DNA from: Pseudacidovorax intermedius
GTDB lineage: Bacteria; Pseudomonadota; Gammaproteobacteria; Burkholderiales; Burkholderiaceae_C
DNA: 64,000 nucleotides
Direction of reading: 5' to 3'
Assembly (NCBI RefSeq): GCF_003350475.1
Contig: NZ_QQAV01000006.1
Location: 124,001-188,000, forward strand
Shown: positions 7,433 to 15,456 of the stretch, piece after piece
Numbering within the stretch: the stretch's first letter is position 1
Layout: each line of letters opens with the position of its first letter
The notes under the pieces: generated by a model
What the model saw: only the letters and a program-made list of their open reading frames with translations
Told to the model about the DNA's origin: nothing
The model's database searches: none
Made by a program: the position numbers and the translations under genes

Positions 7433-10400
7433 TCAGGCCGTTGCGTCGGACGCCCCCTGCGCCTCGCGCCGCTTGCGCCCGATGGAGCGCACCAGCAGAT
7501 AGAACAGCGGCACGTAGAAGATCGCCAGCACCGTGCCGGTGATCATGCCGCCGATCACGCCGGTGCCGATGGCGTTCTGGCTGCCGGAGCCCGCGCCGGT
7601 GGCGATGGCCAGGGGAACCACGCCGGCCACGAAGGCCAGCGAGGTCATCAGGATGGGCCGCAGCCGCAGCTTGGCGCCCTGGATCACCGCGTCCCAGGTC
7701 GACAGGCCGCGCCGTTCGCCCTCGGCCGCGAACTCCACGATCAGGATCGCGTTCTTGGCCGCCAGGCCCATGGTGGTGAGCAGGCCCACCTGGAAGAAGA
7801 TGTCGTTGTCCATGCCCCGCAGGTTGGCCGCCACCAGCGCACCTACGATCCCCAATGGCACCACCAGCAGCACCGACACCGGGATGGTCCAGCTCTCGTA
7901 CAGCGCGGCCAGGGCCAGAAAGACCACCAGCAGCGAGATCAGGTACAGCGACAGCGCCTGGCCCGAGGCCAGCTTCTCCTGGTACGAGAGGCCCGTCCAC
8001 GCATAGCTGACGCCTTGCGGCAGCTCGGCCACCAGCTGCTCCATGCGCGTCAGCGCCGCGCCCGAGCTTTCGCCGCGCACGGCCTGGCCCTGGATGTTGA
8101 AGGAGGGCAGGCCGTTATAGCGGGTGAGCGCCATGGGGCCGTAGCTCCAGCGCGGCGTGGCCACGCTGGAGAAGGGCGCCATGGCGCCGGTGCTGGTGCG
8201 CAGGCTCCAGATGCCGATGTCCTCGGGCGTCATGCGAAAGGGCGCATCGGCCTGCAGGTACACGCGCTTGACGCGGTTGCGGTCGATGAAGTCGTTGACA
8301 TAGGCGCCGCCGAAGGTGATCGACAGCAGCGAGTTCACATCGGTCTGCGTGATGCCCAGCGAGCCGGCCTTGGCGCGGTCGATGTCCACCTGAAGTGTCG
8401 TCTGGTCCTCCTGGCCCTGGAAGCGAACCTGCGTGAGCAGCGGGTCCTGCCGGGCCTTCGCCAGCAGCTGGTCGCGGATGCCGCGGAAGCGCTCGTAGTC
8501 CATGGCGCTGGTGTTCTGCAGCTGCAGGTCGAAGCCGGCCGAGTTGCCCAGGCCCGACACGGCCGGCGGCGCGCTCATGAAGATGCGTGCCTGCCGGTCG
8601 CCGGCGAAGGCCTTGCCGGCACGCTCCAGCACGGCGAAGGCGGTGTTCTCGCGGCCCGGGCGCTGCTCCCAGTCCTTGAGCGCGATGAAGCCCTGGCCCT
8701 GGTTCTGGCCGGCGCCGGCGCTGGTGAAGCCGGGCGACACGAACACACCGTCGACCGTGTCCTTCTCGTTCTCGGTGAAGTAGCGGCTCACGCGCTCGGC
8801 CACCTCGCGCGTCTGGTCCAGCGTGGCGCCGCCGGGCAGGTTGTACTGCACGAACAGGCGGCCCTGGTCCTCGTCCGGCAGGAAGCCGGTGGGCGTGCGC
8901 ATGAACATCACGGCCATGCCGGCGCAGATGACGGCGTAGATCGCCATGAACAGCCAGCGCCGCGGCAGCCGCTTGCGCAGGCTGCCTTCATAGGTGTCCA
9001 TGCTGCGGTCGAAGAAGCGGTTGAAGGCGCCGAAGAAGCCTGTGGTGCGCTTGGGCTTGGGCGCGTCGCCGGCATGCCGCTTGAGCAGCGTGGCGCACAG
9101 CGCGGGCGTGAGCACCAGTGCCACCAGCACCGACAGCACCATGGCCGAGACGATGGTGATCGAGAACTGCCGGTAGATGATGCCGGTGGCGCCGCCGAAG
9201 AAGGCCATGGGCAGGAACACCGCCGACAGCACCACGCCGATGCCGATCAGCGCGCCGGTGATCTCGCCCATGGACTTGCGCGTGGCCTCCCTGGGCGAGA
9301 GGTGCTCCTCTTCCATGATGCGCTCGACGTTCTCCACCACCACGATGGCGTCGTCCACCAGCAGGCCGATGGCCAGCACCATGCCGAACATGGTGAGCAT
9401 GTTGATGGTGAAGCCCGCCACCGCGAGCACGCCGAAGGTGCCCAGCAGGACCACCGGCACGGCGATGGCCGGGATCAGCGTGGCGCGCCAGTTCTGCAGG
9501 AACAGGAACATCACCAGCACCACCAGCACGATGCCTTCGACCAGCGTCTTGACCACGTCCTTGATGGCGCGCTCGACGAAGGGTGTGGTGTCCAGCGGAT
9601 AGGACACGTCCACGCCGGGCGGGAACTGGTCGCGCATCTTTTCGACGGCGGTCTTCACGCCGGCGATGGCCTCCAGCGCGTTGGCCGTCGGTGCCAGGCG
9701 CACCACCACGCCCGAGGCGGGGTAGCCGTTGTAGCGGCCGGTGAAGTTGTAGTTCTCGGAGCCGATCTCCACCCGCGCCACGTCCGACAGGCGCACCAGC
9801 GAGCCGTCGCGGTTGGTGCGCAGCAGGATGTTGCGGAACTCGTCGGGCGTGCGAAAGCGCGACTGGGCCGTGAGCACGGCGCTGAAATTCTGGCCCTCCA
9901 CCGCGGGCGCCGCGCCCACCGAGCCGGCCGCCAGCTGCACGTTCTGCTGGGTGATGGCCGTCTGCACGTCGCCCGGCGTCATCGAGAAGCCGCGCAGCTT
10001 GTGCGGGTCCAGCCAGATCCGCATGGCGTACTGGCCGCCGATCACCGACACCTCGCCAATGCCGTCGATGCGGCTGATCGGGTCCTGCAGGTCGCTCACC
10101 AGAAAGTCGGCGATGTCGCCGGGCGAGAGCTGGCCGGTCTTGTCGTAGAGCGTGACGATCAGGTCGGGCGCCACGCCCGCCTTGCGCACCGTCACGCCCT
10201 GGTCCTGCACCTGCTGCGGCAGGCGGGGCAGGGCCTGCTGCACGCGGTTCTGCACCTGCACCTGGGCGGTGTCGGGGTTGGTGCCGGGTTCGAAGCTCAC
10301 GAAGATCGACACGCGGCCCGTCGAGTCGCTGCGCGCCGACATGTACAGGTAGCCGTCCAGGCCGGTGAGCTGCTGCTCGATGACCTGGGTGACGCTGTTC

Positions 10401-10576
10401 TCCACCGTCTGCGCGCTGGCGCCGGGGTAGAAGGCGTTGATGCTCACGGCCGGGGGCGCCACCACCGGGTAACGCGTGACGGGCAGCAGGTGGATCGCCA
10501 GCGCGCCCGCCAGCATGATCGTGATGGCGATGACCCAGGCGAAGATGGGCCGGTCGATGAAGAAGCGCGAGATCAT
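7433..10576 (-). CDS. RND multidrug efflux transporter, HAE1 (AcrB/MexB) family
   Basis: 1047 residues, the usual family length. It is the inner-membrane proton/drug antiporter of a tripartite pump. The start MISRFFIDRPIFAWVIAI is the canonical HAE1 N-terminus (first transmembrane helix). The paired aspartates of TM4 that carry protons are present in AIGLLVDDAIVVVENVER. A C-terminal cytoplasmic tail is rich in Lys/Arg. Its ATG overlaps the stop of the upstream adaptor gene by 4 bp, so the two are translationally coupled. No outer-membrane factor (OprM/TolC type) follows, so the channel must be encoded elsewhere. Substrate range cannot be read from sequence; hydrophobic and amphiphilic drugs are typical. 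Confidence 0.93.
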   Translation of the reverse strand: MISRFFIDRPIFAWVIAITIMLAGALAIHLLPVTRYPVVAPPAVSINAFYPGASAQTVENSVTQVIEQQLTGLDGYLYMSARSDSTGRVSIFVSFEPGTNPDTAQVQVQNRVQQALPRLPQQVQDQGVTVRKAGVAPDLIVTLYDKTGQLSPGDIADFLVSDLQDPISRIDGIGEVSVIGGQYAMRIWLDPHKLRGFSMTPGDVQTAITQQNVQLAAGSVGAAPAVEGQNFSAVLTAQSRFRTPDEFRNILLRTNRDGSLVRLSDVARVEIGSENYNFTGRYNGYPASGVVVRLAPTANALEAIAGVKTAVEKMRDQFPPGVDVSYPLDTTPFVERAIKDVVKTLVEGIVLVVLVMFLFLQNWRATLIPAIAVPVVLLGTFGVLAVAGFTINMLTMFGMVLAIGLLVDDAIVVVENVERIMEEEHLSPREATRKSMGEITGALIGIGVVLSAVFLPMAFFGGATGIIYRQFSITIVSAMVLSVLVALVLTPALCATLLKRHAGDAPKPKRTTGFFGAFNRFFDRSMDTYEGSLRKRLPRRWLFMAIYAVICAGMAVMFMRTPTGFLPDEDQGRLFVQYNLPGGATLDQTREVAERVSRYFTENEKDTVDGVFVSPGFTSAGAGQNQGQGFIALKDWEQRPGRENTAFAVLERAGKAFAGDRQARIFMSAPPAVSGLGNSAGFDLQLQNTSAMDYERFRGIRDQLLAKARQDPLLTQVRFQGQEDQTTLQVDIDRAKAGSLGITQTDVNSLLSITFGGAYVNDFIDRNRVKRVYLQADAPFRMTPEDIGIWSLRTSTGAMAPFSSVATPRWSYGPMALTRYNGLPSFNIQGQAVRGESSGAALTRMEQLVAELPQGVSYAWTGLSYQEKLASGQALSLYLISLLVVFLALAALYESWTIPVSVLLVVPLGIVGALVAANLRGMDNDIFFQVGLLTTMGLAAKNAILIVEFAAEGERRGLSTWDAVIQGAKLRLRPILMTSLAFVAGVVPLAIATGAGSGSQNAIGTGVIGGMITGTVLAIFYVPLFYLLVRSIGRKRREAQGASDATA

Positions 10577-11886
10577 GGATTGCTGCGCGGTGCGGCGTTG
10601 GCGGCATTCGCCGTGTTCGCGGCAGCGGCAGCACTCGCCGCGTCCGGGCGGCCGCCTGCAGCGGCGGCAGCGTCGCGGGCCGGAGCCTGACCTGCGGGGG
10701 CGGCGCCCGTGGCCGCCGATGCAGCACCGCCGGCCGGCGCCATCTTGACGCGCACGGCCGCGCCGGCCTGCGCGTTCTGCGCGCCCTCCAGCACCAGCCG
10801 GTCGCCAGCCTTCAGGCCCTCGGCCACCAGCCAGCCGGTGCCCACGGCGCGGCTGGTGACAACAGGACGCACTTCGAGCTTGTCGCCGTCTCCCACCACG
10901 CGCACTGTCGGGTTGCCGCGGCGGTCGCGCTGGATGGCCGAGGCCGGCACCACGATGCCCTGGGGCGTGGTGCCCTCATCGACCACCGCGCGTACGTACA
11001 TGCCGGGCAGCAGCAGGCCGTCCGGGTTGGGGAACTCGGCGCGCAGCGTGACCGAGGCACTGCTCGGGTCCACCGTCACCTCGGCGAGCTTGATGAGGCC
11101 TTCCTGGGCATAGCGGCTGCCGTCCTCCAGCATCAGCGCCACCTTGCGGCTGTCGCCCTCGCGGCTGATGCGGCCGGCGGCCAGGGCCTGGCGCAGCCGC
11201 AGGATCTCGGCGCTGGACTGCGCGATGTCCACAAAGATGGGGTTGAGCTGCGAGATGGTCAGCAGCGGCGTGGCCTGCGCGGCCGAGACCAGCGCGCCGG
11301 GCGTGACCGCGCTGCGGCTGGTGCGTCCGCCGATGGGCGCGGTCACCCGGGTGAACTGCAGGTTGATGCGCGCGGTGTTGAGGGCGGCCGACTGCACCTT
11401 CACGTTGGCCTGCGCCTGTTCGTAGGCCGCGATGGCGTTGTCGTGCTCCTGCCGGCTCACGGCGTTCTGCGGCAGCAACTGGCGGTAGCGCTCGGCCAGC
11501 GCCCGGGTCGAGGCGACCGTGGCCTGCGCATTGGCCAGCGCGCCTTCGGCCCGCTGCACCTCGGCCTCGAAGGGACGGGCGTCGATCTCGTAGAGCACTT
11601 GGCCGGCCTTGACCGTGCTGCCCTCGACGAAGGGGCGCGCGCGGATGATGCCGCCGACCTGCGGCCGCACCTCCGCCACCATGGAAGCCGCCGTGCGCCC
11701 GGGCAGTTCGGTGCGCAGGGGCACGATGGTCGGCTGAACTGTCTGCACCAGCACTTCGGGTGGCGGCGGCGGCGCGGCCGCCTTCTTCTGGGCATCGCCA
11801 TTGCGGCAGCCGACCAACAGCACGAGCGAGACGACACAAAAGCAGGTCAGGGCGCGGCGTGCGCCCGGCGAGGGAATGCGGCTCAA
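10573..11886 (-). CDS. RND efflux periplasmic adaptor (membrane fusion protein), AcrA/MexA family
   Basis: 437 residues. A lipoprotein signal with lipobox LVGC anchors it in the inner membrane. Biotinyl-lipoyl-like and beta-barrel segments are recognisable (RTAASMVAEVRPQVGGII, AQATPLLTISQLNPIFVDI), flanking an alpha-helical hairpin around residues 100-170. The C-terminal 60 residues are low-complexity Ala/Gly/Pro. The start codon is TTG at 11886: the frame has no ATG before the signal peptide, and an AGGA stands 7 bases upstream of the TTG. It overlaps the transporter gene by 4 bp. It is divergent from the radical-SAM gene across about 208 bp containing a LexA-type box. No local regulator gene is present. 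Confidence 0.9.
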   Translation of the reverse strand: MSRIPSPGARRALTCFCVVSLVLLVGCRNGDAQKKAAAPPPPPEVLVQTVQPTIVPLRTELPGRTAASMVAEVRPQVGGIIRARPFVEGSTVKAGQVLYEIDARPFEAEVQRAEGALANAQATVASTRALAERYRQLLPQNAVSRQEHDNAIAAYEQAQANVKVQSAALNTARINLQFTRVTAPIGGRTSRSAVTPGALVSAAQATPLLTISQLNPIFVDIAQSSAEILRLRQALAAGRISREGDSRKVALMLEDGSRYAQEGLIKLAEVTVDPSSASVTLRAEFPNPDGLLLPGMYVRAVVDEGTTPQGIVVPASAIQRDRRGNPTVRVVGDGDKLEVRPVVTSRAVGTGWLVAEGLKAGDRLVLEGAQNAQAGAAVRVKMAPAGGAASAATGAAPAGQAPARDAAAAAGGRPDAASAAAAANTANAANAAPRSNP

Positions 11887-12030
11887 GATGGGGTCCTGGC
11901 GGAAGGAGGCGGGGCGCCACCGGCGCTCGCGAAGCGCGCAAGCGTAAGCGGCTTCTGTGTAGGGGATGCAAAGTTCACGGATGTCCCACGGCGGTCGAGG
12001 GAAAACCCCAGCAGGACCTGACTTTCAAAA

Positions 12031-12052
12031 TAACTGTATAAAAAAACAGTAT
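12031..12052. promoter_or_regulatory. LexA (SOS) box
   Basis: The segment reads AACTGTATAAAAAAACAGTA. CTGT (12034-12037) and ACAG (12046-12049) flank eight A/T bases, matching the proteobacterial LexA consensus CTGT-N8-ACAG with the usual A/T core and TA flanks. It ends about 45 bp before the radical-SAM ATG and about 147 bp from the efflux adaptor start on the other side. It most likely represses the radical-SAM gene. An effect on the efflux operon is possible but less likely at that distance. Confidence 0.75.
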
Positions 12053-12094
12053 TGGCGCAGAATGAGCTGACCCTGCCGTTACCAGCCCTGCCGC

Positions 12095-13204
12095 ATGCCC
12101 GACGTACTCATCCCCGTTCACGCCATCAAGGGCCGTGGCGCCGCCACGCGCCTGGCGCATCGCTTCTCCCGCGACGAGCGCAGCGCCTTCGACGACGGAT
12201 GGGCGGACGAGTCCCCGCCCGCCGCGGAGGGCGAGGCGGGTGCCGAAGGCGAGCGCCGCGCACCGGCCACCGAGGTCCGCTTCGAGGACGCCCGCTCCGC
12301 CCTCAGCGAGAACGACTCGCCCGACATCTCCTTCGACCGCTCGCTCAACCCCTACCGCGGCTGCGAGCACGGCTGCATCTACTGCTTCGCCCGGCCCACG
12401 CACAGCTACCTCGACCTCTCGCCCGGGCTGGACTTCGAGACCAAGCTGATCGCCAAGCGCAACATCGCCCAGGTGCTGCGAGGCGAACTCGGCCGCCGTG
12501 GCTACCGGCCCTCGCACGTCGCCATCGGCACCGCCACCGACTGCTACCAGCCCATCGAGCGCGAGCTGCGCCTGACCCGCTCGGTCATCGAGGTGCTGCA
12601 GGAGGCGCGGCATCCCTTCGCGCTGGTCACCAAGTCCAGCGGGGTGGAGCGCGACCTGGACCTGATCGCGCCCATGGCCGCGCAGCGGCTGGCCGCGGTG
12701 TACGTCACCGTCACCACGCTCGATGCCGATCTGGCGCGGCGGCTGGAGCCGCGCGCCGCCTCGCCCGCGCGGCGCCTGCGCACCATCCGCACCCTGGCCG
12801 AAGCGGGCGTTCCGGTGGGGGTGAGCGTGGCGCCGCAGATTCCCTTCCTCAACGAAGACCTGGAGCAGGTGCTGGAGGCCGCCTGGGACGCCGGCGCCCG
12901 CAGCGCCTTCTACACCGTCATCCGCCTGCCGTGGGAGGTGGCGCCGCTCTTCAAGGAATGGCTGGCGCTGCACTATCCGCAGCGCGCGGCGCGGGTGATG
13001 GCGCGCATCCAGGACATGCGCGGCGGCAAGGACTACGACGCCGATTTCGCCAGTCGCATGAAGGGCAGCGGCCTGTGGGCCGAACTGGTGGCGCAACGCT
13101 TTGCCAAGGCGACGGCGCGGCTGGGCTTCAACCGCGAGCGGATCGGCATGGACACGTCGCTGTTCCGACCGCTGGGGGCCGAGGGGCAGGGCAGTCTGTT
13201 CTGA
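12095..13204 (+). CDS. PA0069-family radical SAM protein
   Basis: 369 residues. The radical SAM signature is CEHGCIYC (CX3CX2C), which binds the [4Fe-4S] cluster, preceded by the family's SLNPYRGC segment. Following strands carry AIGTATDCYQPIE, LVTKSSGVERD and FLNEDLE, as in the Rv2578c/PA0069 group distantly related to spore photoproduct lyase. The reaction is unknown. A DNA-repair role is suggested by that distant relationship and by the LexA box just upstream; I recall PA0069 itself being listed in the Pseudomonas aeruginosa LexA regulon. It is transcribed alone and converges on the TfoX gene. Confidence 0.88.
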   Translation: MPDVLIPVHAIKGRGAATRLAHRFSRDERSAFDDGWADESPPAAEGEAGAEGERRAPATEVRFEDARSALSENDSPDISFDRSLNPYRGCEHGCIYCFARPTHSYLDLSPGLDFETKLIAKRNIAQVLRGELGRRGYRPSHVAIGTATDCYQPIERELRLTRSVIEVLQEARHPFALVTKSSGVERDLDLIAPMAAQRLAAVYVTVTTLDADLARRLEPRAASPARRLRTIRTLAEAGVPVGVSVAPQIPFLNEDLEQVLEAAWDAGARSAFYTVIRLPWEVAPLFKEWLALHYPQRAARVMARIQDMRGGKDYDADFASRMKGSGLWAELVAQRFAKATARLGFNRERIGMDTSLFRPLGAEGQGSLF

Positions 13205-13229
13205 GCGGCCCACGGGCGTCGGCGCCGCG

Positions 13230-13679
13230 TCAGCGCCGGGTCTTGCGGGGTGGAGGCGGCGAGGCGGGGGCCGCCACCGTCCGGCGCGCGCGGGCCGGCT
13301 TGGTCTGGTGGGCGCGTAGCGCCGCCTCGTAGGCGAGCCGGCCCCAGTGCAGGGCCTGTTCCGGGTCATCGAAGATCGCTTCCGGTGCCTGCCGGAAGGA
13401 GGTGAGGGTGGCGGGCCGCCCCTCGCGCTGGTAGCTGAAGGCGGGCAGGCCCAGCGCGTCGAACTGGGCCTGGCTGATCGCGTCGGCCTTGAGGTAGAGC
13501 GTGTCCCGCAGCACCAGCGCCAGCATCACGCCCTCGTGGTAGAGGCCGTGGCCGCCGAACATCCGGCGGGCCTCGATGCGACCCAGCGGCGCCAGCACCT
13601 CGTGCAGGCTCTGCACGAACAGGCTGGGCGCGCGGCCCGGCGCGCCCGGCTGGCGGGGGCGGGCCGGGCGGTCGCTCAT
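13230..13679 (-). CDS. TfoX N-terminal domain protein
   Basis: 149 residues. Residues 18-110 match the TfoX/Sxy N-terminal domain: LGRIEARRMFGGHGLYHEG, ALVLRDTLYLKAD and the closing LPAFSYQREGR segment. The C-terminal 35 residues are a basic, proline-rich tail. TfoX/Sxy proteins are linked to competence regulation in gamma-proteobacteria, but stand-alone N-domain proteins in Burkholderiales have no established role. The start ATG overlaps the stop of the upstream DM13 gene by 4 bp, so the two are made together. Confidence 0.85.
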   Translation of the reverse strand: MSDRPARPRQPGAPGRAPSLFVQSLHEVLAPLGRIEARRMFGGHGLYHEGVMLALVLRDTLYLKADAISQAQFDALGLPAFSYQREGRPATLTSFRQAPEAIFDDPEQALHWGRLAYEAALRAHQTKPARARRTVAAPASPPPPRKTRR

Positions 13680-14266
13680 GGGGTCTGCCGGGCCGCTGGC
13701 GCGGCCGTGGCACCCGTGGCCGCAGCGGGGACAGCGGGGGCAGCGTCCGGGTCACGGTAGCGGGCCGCGCCGATGAACTTGCCGAAGGCCTCGCACCAGA
13801 TCACCACCGTCGTGTGGCTGCCGATGTCCACGGTGGCCGGCAGCGTGACGATGAAGTTGTCGAAGGTGCGCACTTGGCCGACCTGCACCATCTCGCTGCG
13901 GTGCTGCTCGAATTCCTCCGCGCTCTGCACGAAGGTCGGCGACAGGTAGAGCCGGTAGTCCGGGCCCGGCGCCACCGAGCCGCGAAGGGCGATGGCCCAG
14001 GGGCCCACCATCAGTTCGCCGTGGGCCCAGTGCAGCAGGTCGTTGCCCTTGAGGTCGCCGCGCATCTCCACCTTGTAGGCGGCCTGGGCGGCCACCATGC
14101 CGACTTGCGCATCGCTGGGCGCGGGCGGTGCGATCAGGATAGGCAGCCAGTAGATGCCCAGGCCCGTGCCGAGCACCAGGCCCACAAGCAGGGCAAGGCC
14201 ATGGGTCAGGAGGCGAACGGACAGGCGGCGCGCGCCGGTACGCGGCGGCGGGACGGGAGGAATCAT
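13676..14266 (-). CDS. DM13-domain membrane-anchored protein
   Basis: 196 residues from the ATG at 14266; an upstream ATG at 14335 would add an unlikely basic extension. One transmembrane segment near residues 20-43 (LLTHGLALLVGLVLGTGLGI) anchors a periplasmic domain. That domain carries the DM13 pattern: HWAHGELMV, YRLYLSP, NFIVTLPATVDIGSHTTVVIW and the conserved Cys in WCEAFGKFIGAARY. DM13 domains are proposed to take part in redox or electron transfer through that cysteine. An Ala/Pro tail ends the protein. It is coupled to the TfoX gene by a 4-bp overlap. Confidence 0.8.
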   Translation of the reverse strand: MIPPVPPPRTGARRLSVRLLTHGLALLVGLVLGTGLGIYWLPILIAPPAPSDAQVGMVAAQAAYKVEMRGDLKGNDLLHWAHGELMVGPWAIALRGSVAPGPDYRLYLSPTFVQSAEEFEQHRSEMVQVGQVRTFDNFIVTLPATVDIGSHTTVVIWCEAFGKFIGAARYRDPDAAPAVPAAATGATAAPAARQTP

Positions 14267-14460
14267 GCAGGGAAGGCGAAGCGCGGGCGGGACGCGGCGT
14301 GGCGCCGCGCGCGGATGGCGGGCGATTCTATGCAACGCCTACTGCGGGGCCCTGACCATCCGGCTGCGCACCCGCTCCGGCCCGCCAGGCAAGCGGGCGA
14401 CATGCGCGGCTGCAGGCGGCGGCTATGCTGCGCCGCGCGCCGTTGCACTCCCTGCGATCC

Positions 14461-14862
14461 ATGACCGACATCGAAATCCACACCCAGCCTCTGCTCCGTG
14501 CCATCGGCTTCGAGCGCCTGCTGACCAGCGACCCGCAAGGCCGCGCGCGGGTGCGCTTCGCGCCGCGCGCCGAGTTCGCCCACACGGAGGGCACCGTGGT
14601 GCAGGGCGGCTTCGTCACCGCATGGCTGGACAACGCCATGGCCTTCGCCGTTTTCTCGCGCGAGCGGGGCGTAGGCCTGGCCTCGCTGGAGATCAAGACC
14701 AGTTTTCTTGAAGCCGTGCGCGTGGCGCCGGTGGAGGCCGAAGCGCGGGTGATCCGCTGGGGCGGCAGCGTGGTCTTCCTGGAGGCCGAGTTGTTCGACG
14801 AGGCCGGGCGCCTGCTGGCACGCGCGTCATCCACCGGCAAGCTGCTGCGGCCCCGCGGCTGA
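14461..14862 (+). CDS. PaaI-family hotdog thioesterase
   Basis: 133 residues with a hotdog-fold pattern: the central helix motif VVQGGFVTAWLDNAMAFAV corresponds to the HGGxxxxLxDxA region of PaaI enzymes (His is Gln here, Asp kept), followed by SLEIKTSFLEAV. Members hydrolyse acyl- or aryl-CoA thioesters. The substrate is not predictable. I start at MTDIEIHTQP, because the longer frame adds only residues without family resemblance. It is upstream of aroQ with a 100-bp gap. Confidence 0.8.
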   Translation: MTDIEIHTQPLLRAIGFERLLTSDPQGRARVRFAPRAEFAHTEGTVVQGGFVTAWLDNAMAFAVFSRERGVGLASLEIKTSFLEAVRVAPVEAEARVIRWGGSVVFLEAELFDEAGRLLARASSTGKLLRPRG

Positions 14863-14964
14863 GCAGTGAGGCCGGGCAGGCGCACCGGGGCGCGCTCCGG
14901 TCGCGGTCATCTTATTTAATATGCCGCACCCCTTTCCCGCGGCGCAACGCCCCAGAGACCTCGC

Positions 14965-15414
14965 ATGAAGAAGATCCTCGTCCTCAACGGCCCCAACCTC
15001 AACCTGCTGGGCACGCGCGAGCCTGCGCAGTACGGCCATGAAACCCTGGCCGACGTCGAGCGGATGTGCGCCGAGGCCGGCGCCGCGCTGGGCGTGGAGG
15101 TCGAATGCCGCCAGTCCAACCACGAGGGCGTGCTGCTGGACTGGATCCACGAGGCCGGCCGCGAGGTGGCCGCGGGCCGCATGCTCGGCGTGGTGATGAA
15201 CCCGGGCGCCTACACCCATACCTCCATCGCGCTGCACGACGCCATCAAGGGCGCCAGCGTGCCGCTGATCGAACTGCACATCTCCAACGTGCATGCGCGC
15301 GAATCCTTCCGCCACCACTCGTACATCTCGCCGGCGGCGCGCGGCATCATCGTCGGGCTGGGCGTGAAGGGCTATCCGCTGGCCATCGAGGCCCTGGTGC
15401 GCGTCAGCAGCTGA
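14965..15414 (+). CDS. aroQ: Type II 3-dehydroquinate dehydratase
   Basis: 149 residues, the standard length. It dehydrates 3-dehydroquinate to 3-dehydroshikimate in the shikimate pathway. Signatures: [14 protein letters not shown] with the catalytic Arg and the Tyr of [17 protein letters not shown], and [18 protein letters not shown] with the catalytic His. An AT-richer promoter-like segment (about 14908-14925) precedes it. In most betaproteobacteria aroQ leads an accB-accC operon. Here no acc gene follows, and the next gene is on the opposite strand. Confidence 0.95.
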   Translation: MKKILVLNGPNLNLLGTREPAQYGHETLADVERMCAEAGAALGVEVECRQSNHEGVLLDWIHEAGREVAAGRMLGVVMNPGAYTHTSIALHDAIKGASVPLIELHISNVHARESFRHHSYISPAARGIIVGLGVKGYPLAIEALVRVSS

Positions 15415-15456
15415 TCGACGGGTCGATGCCAGGGCGCGGCCGCTGCGGCTGCGCCT

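Noticed and set aside
7214-10690. A 1158-codon open frame on the plus strand
   Set aside because: It lies opposite the RND transporter and adaptor genes. Its His/Gln/Arg/Gly-rich composition and lack of domains are what GC-rich antisense frames produce.
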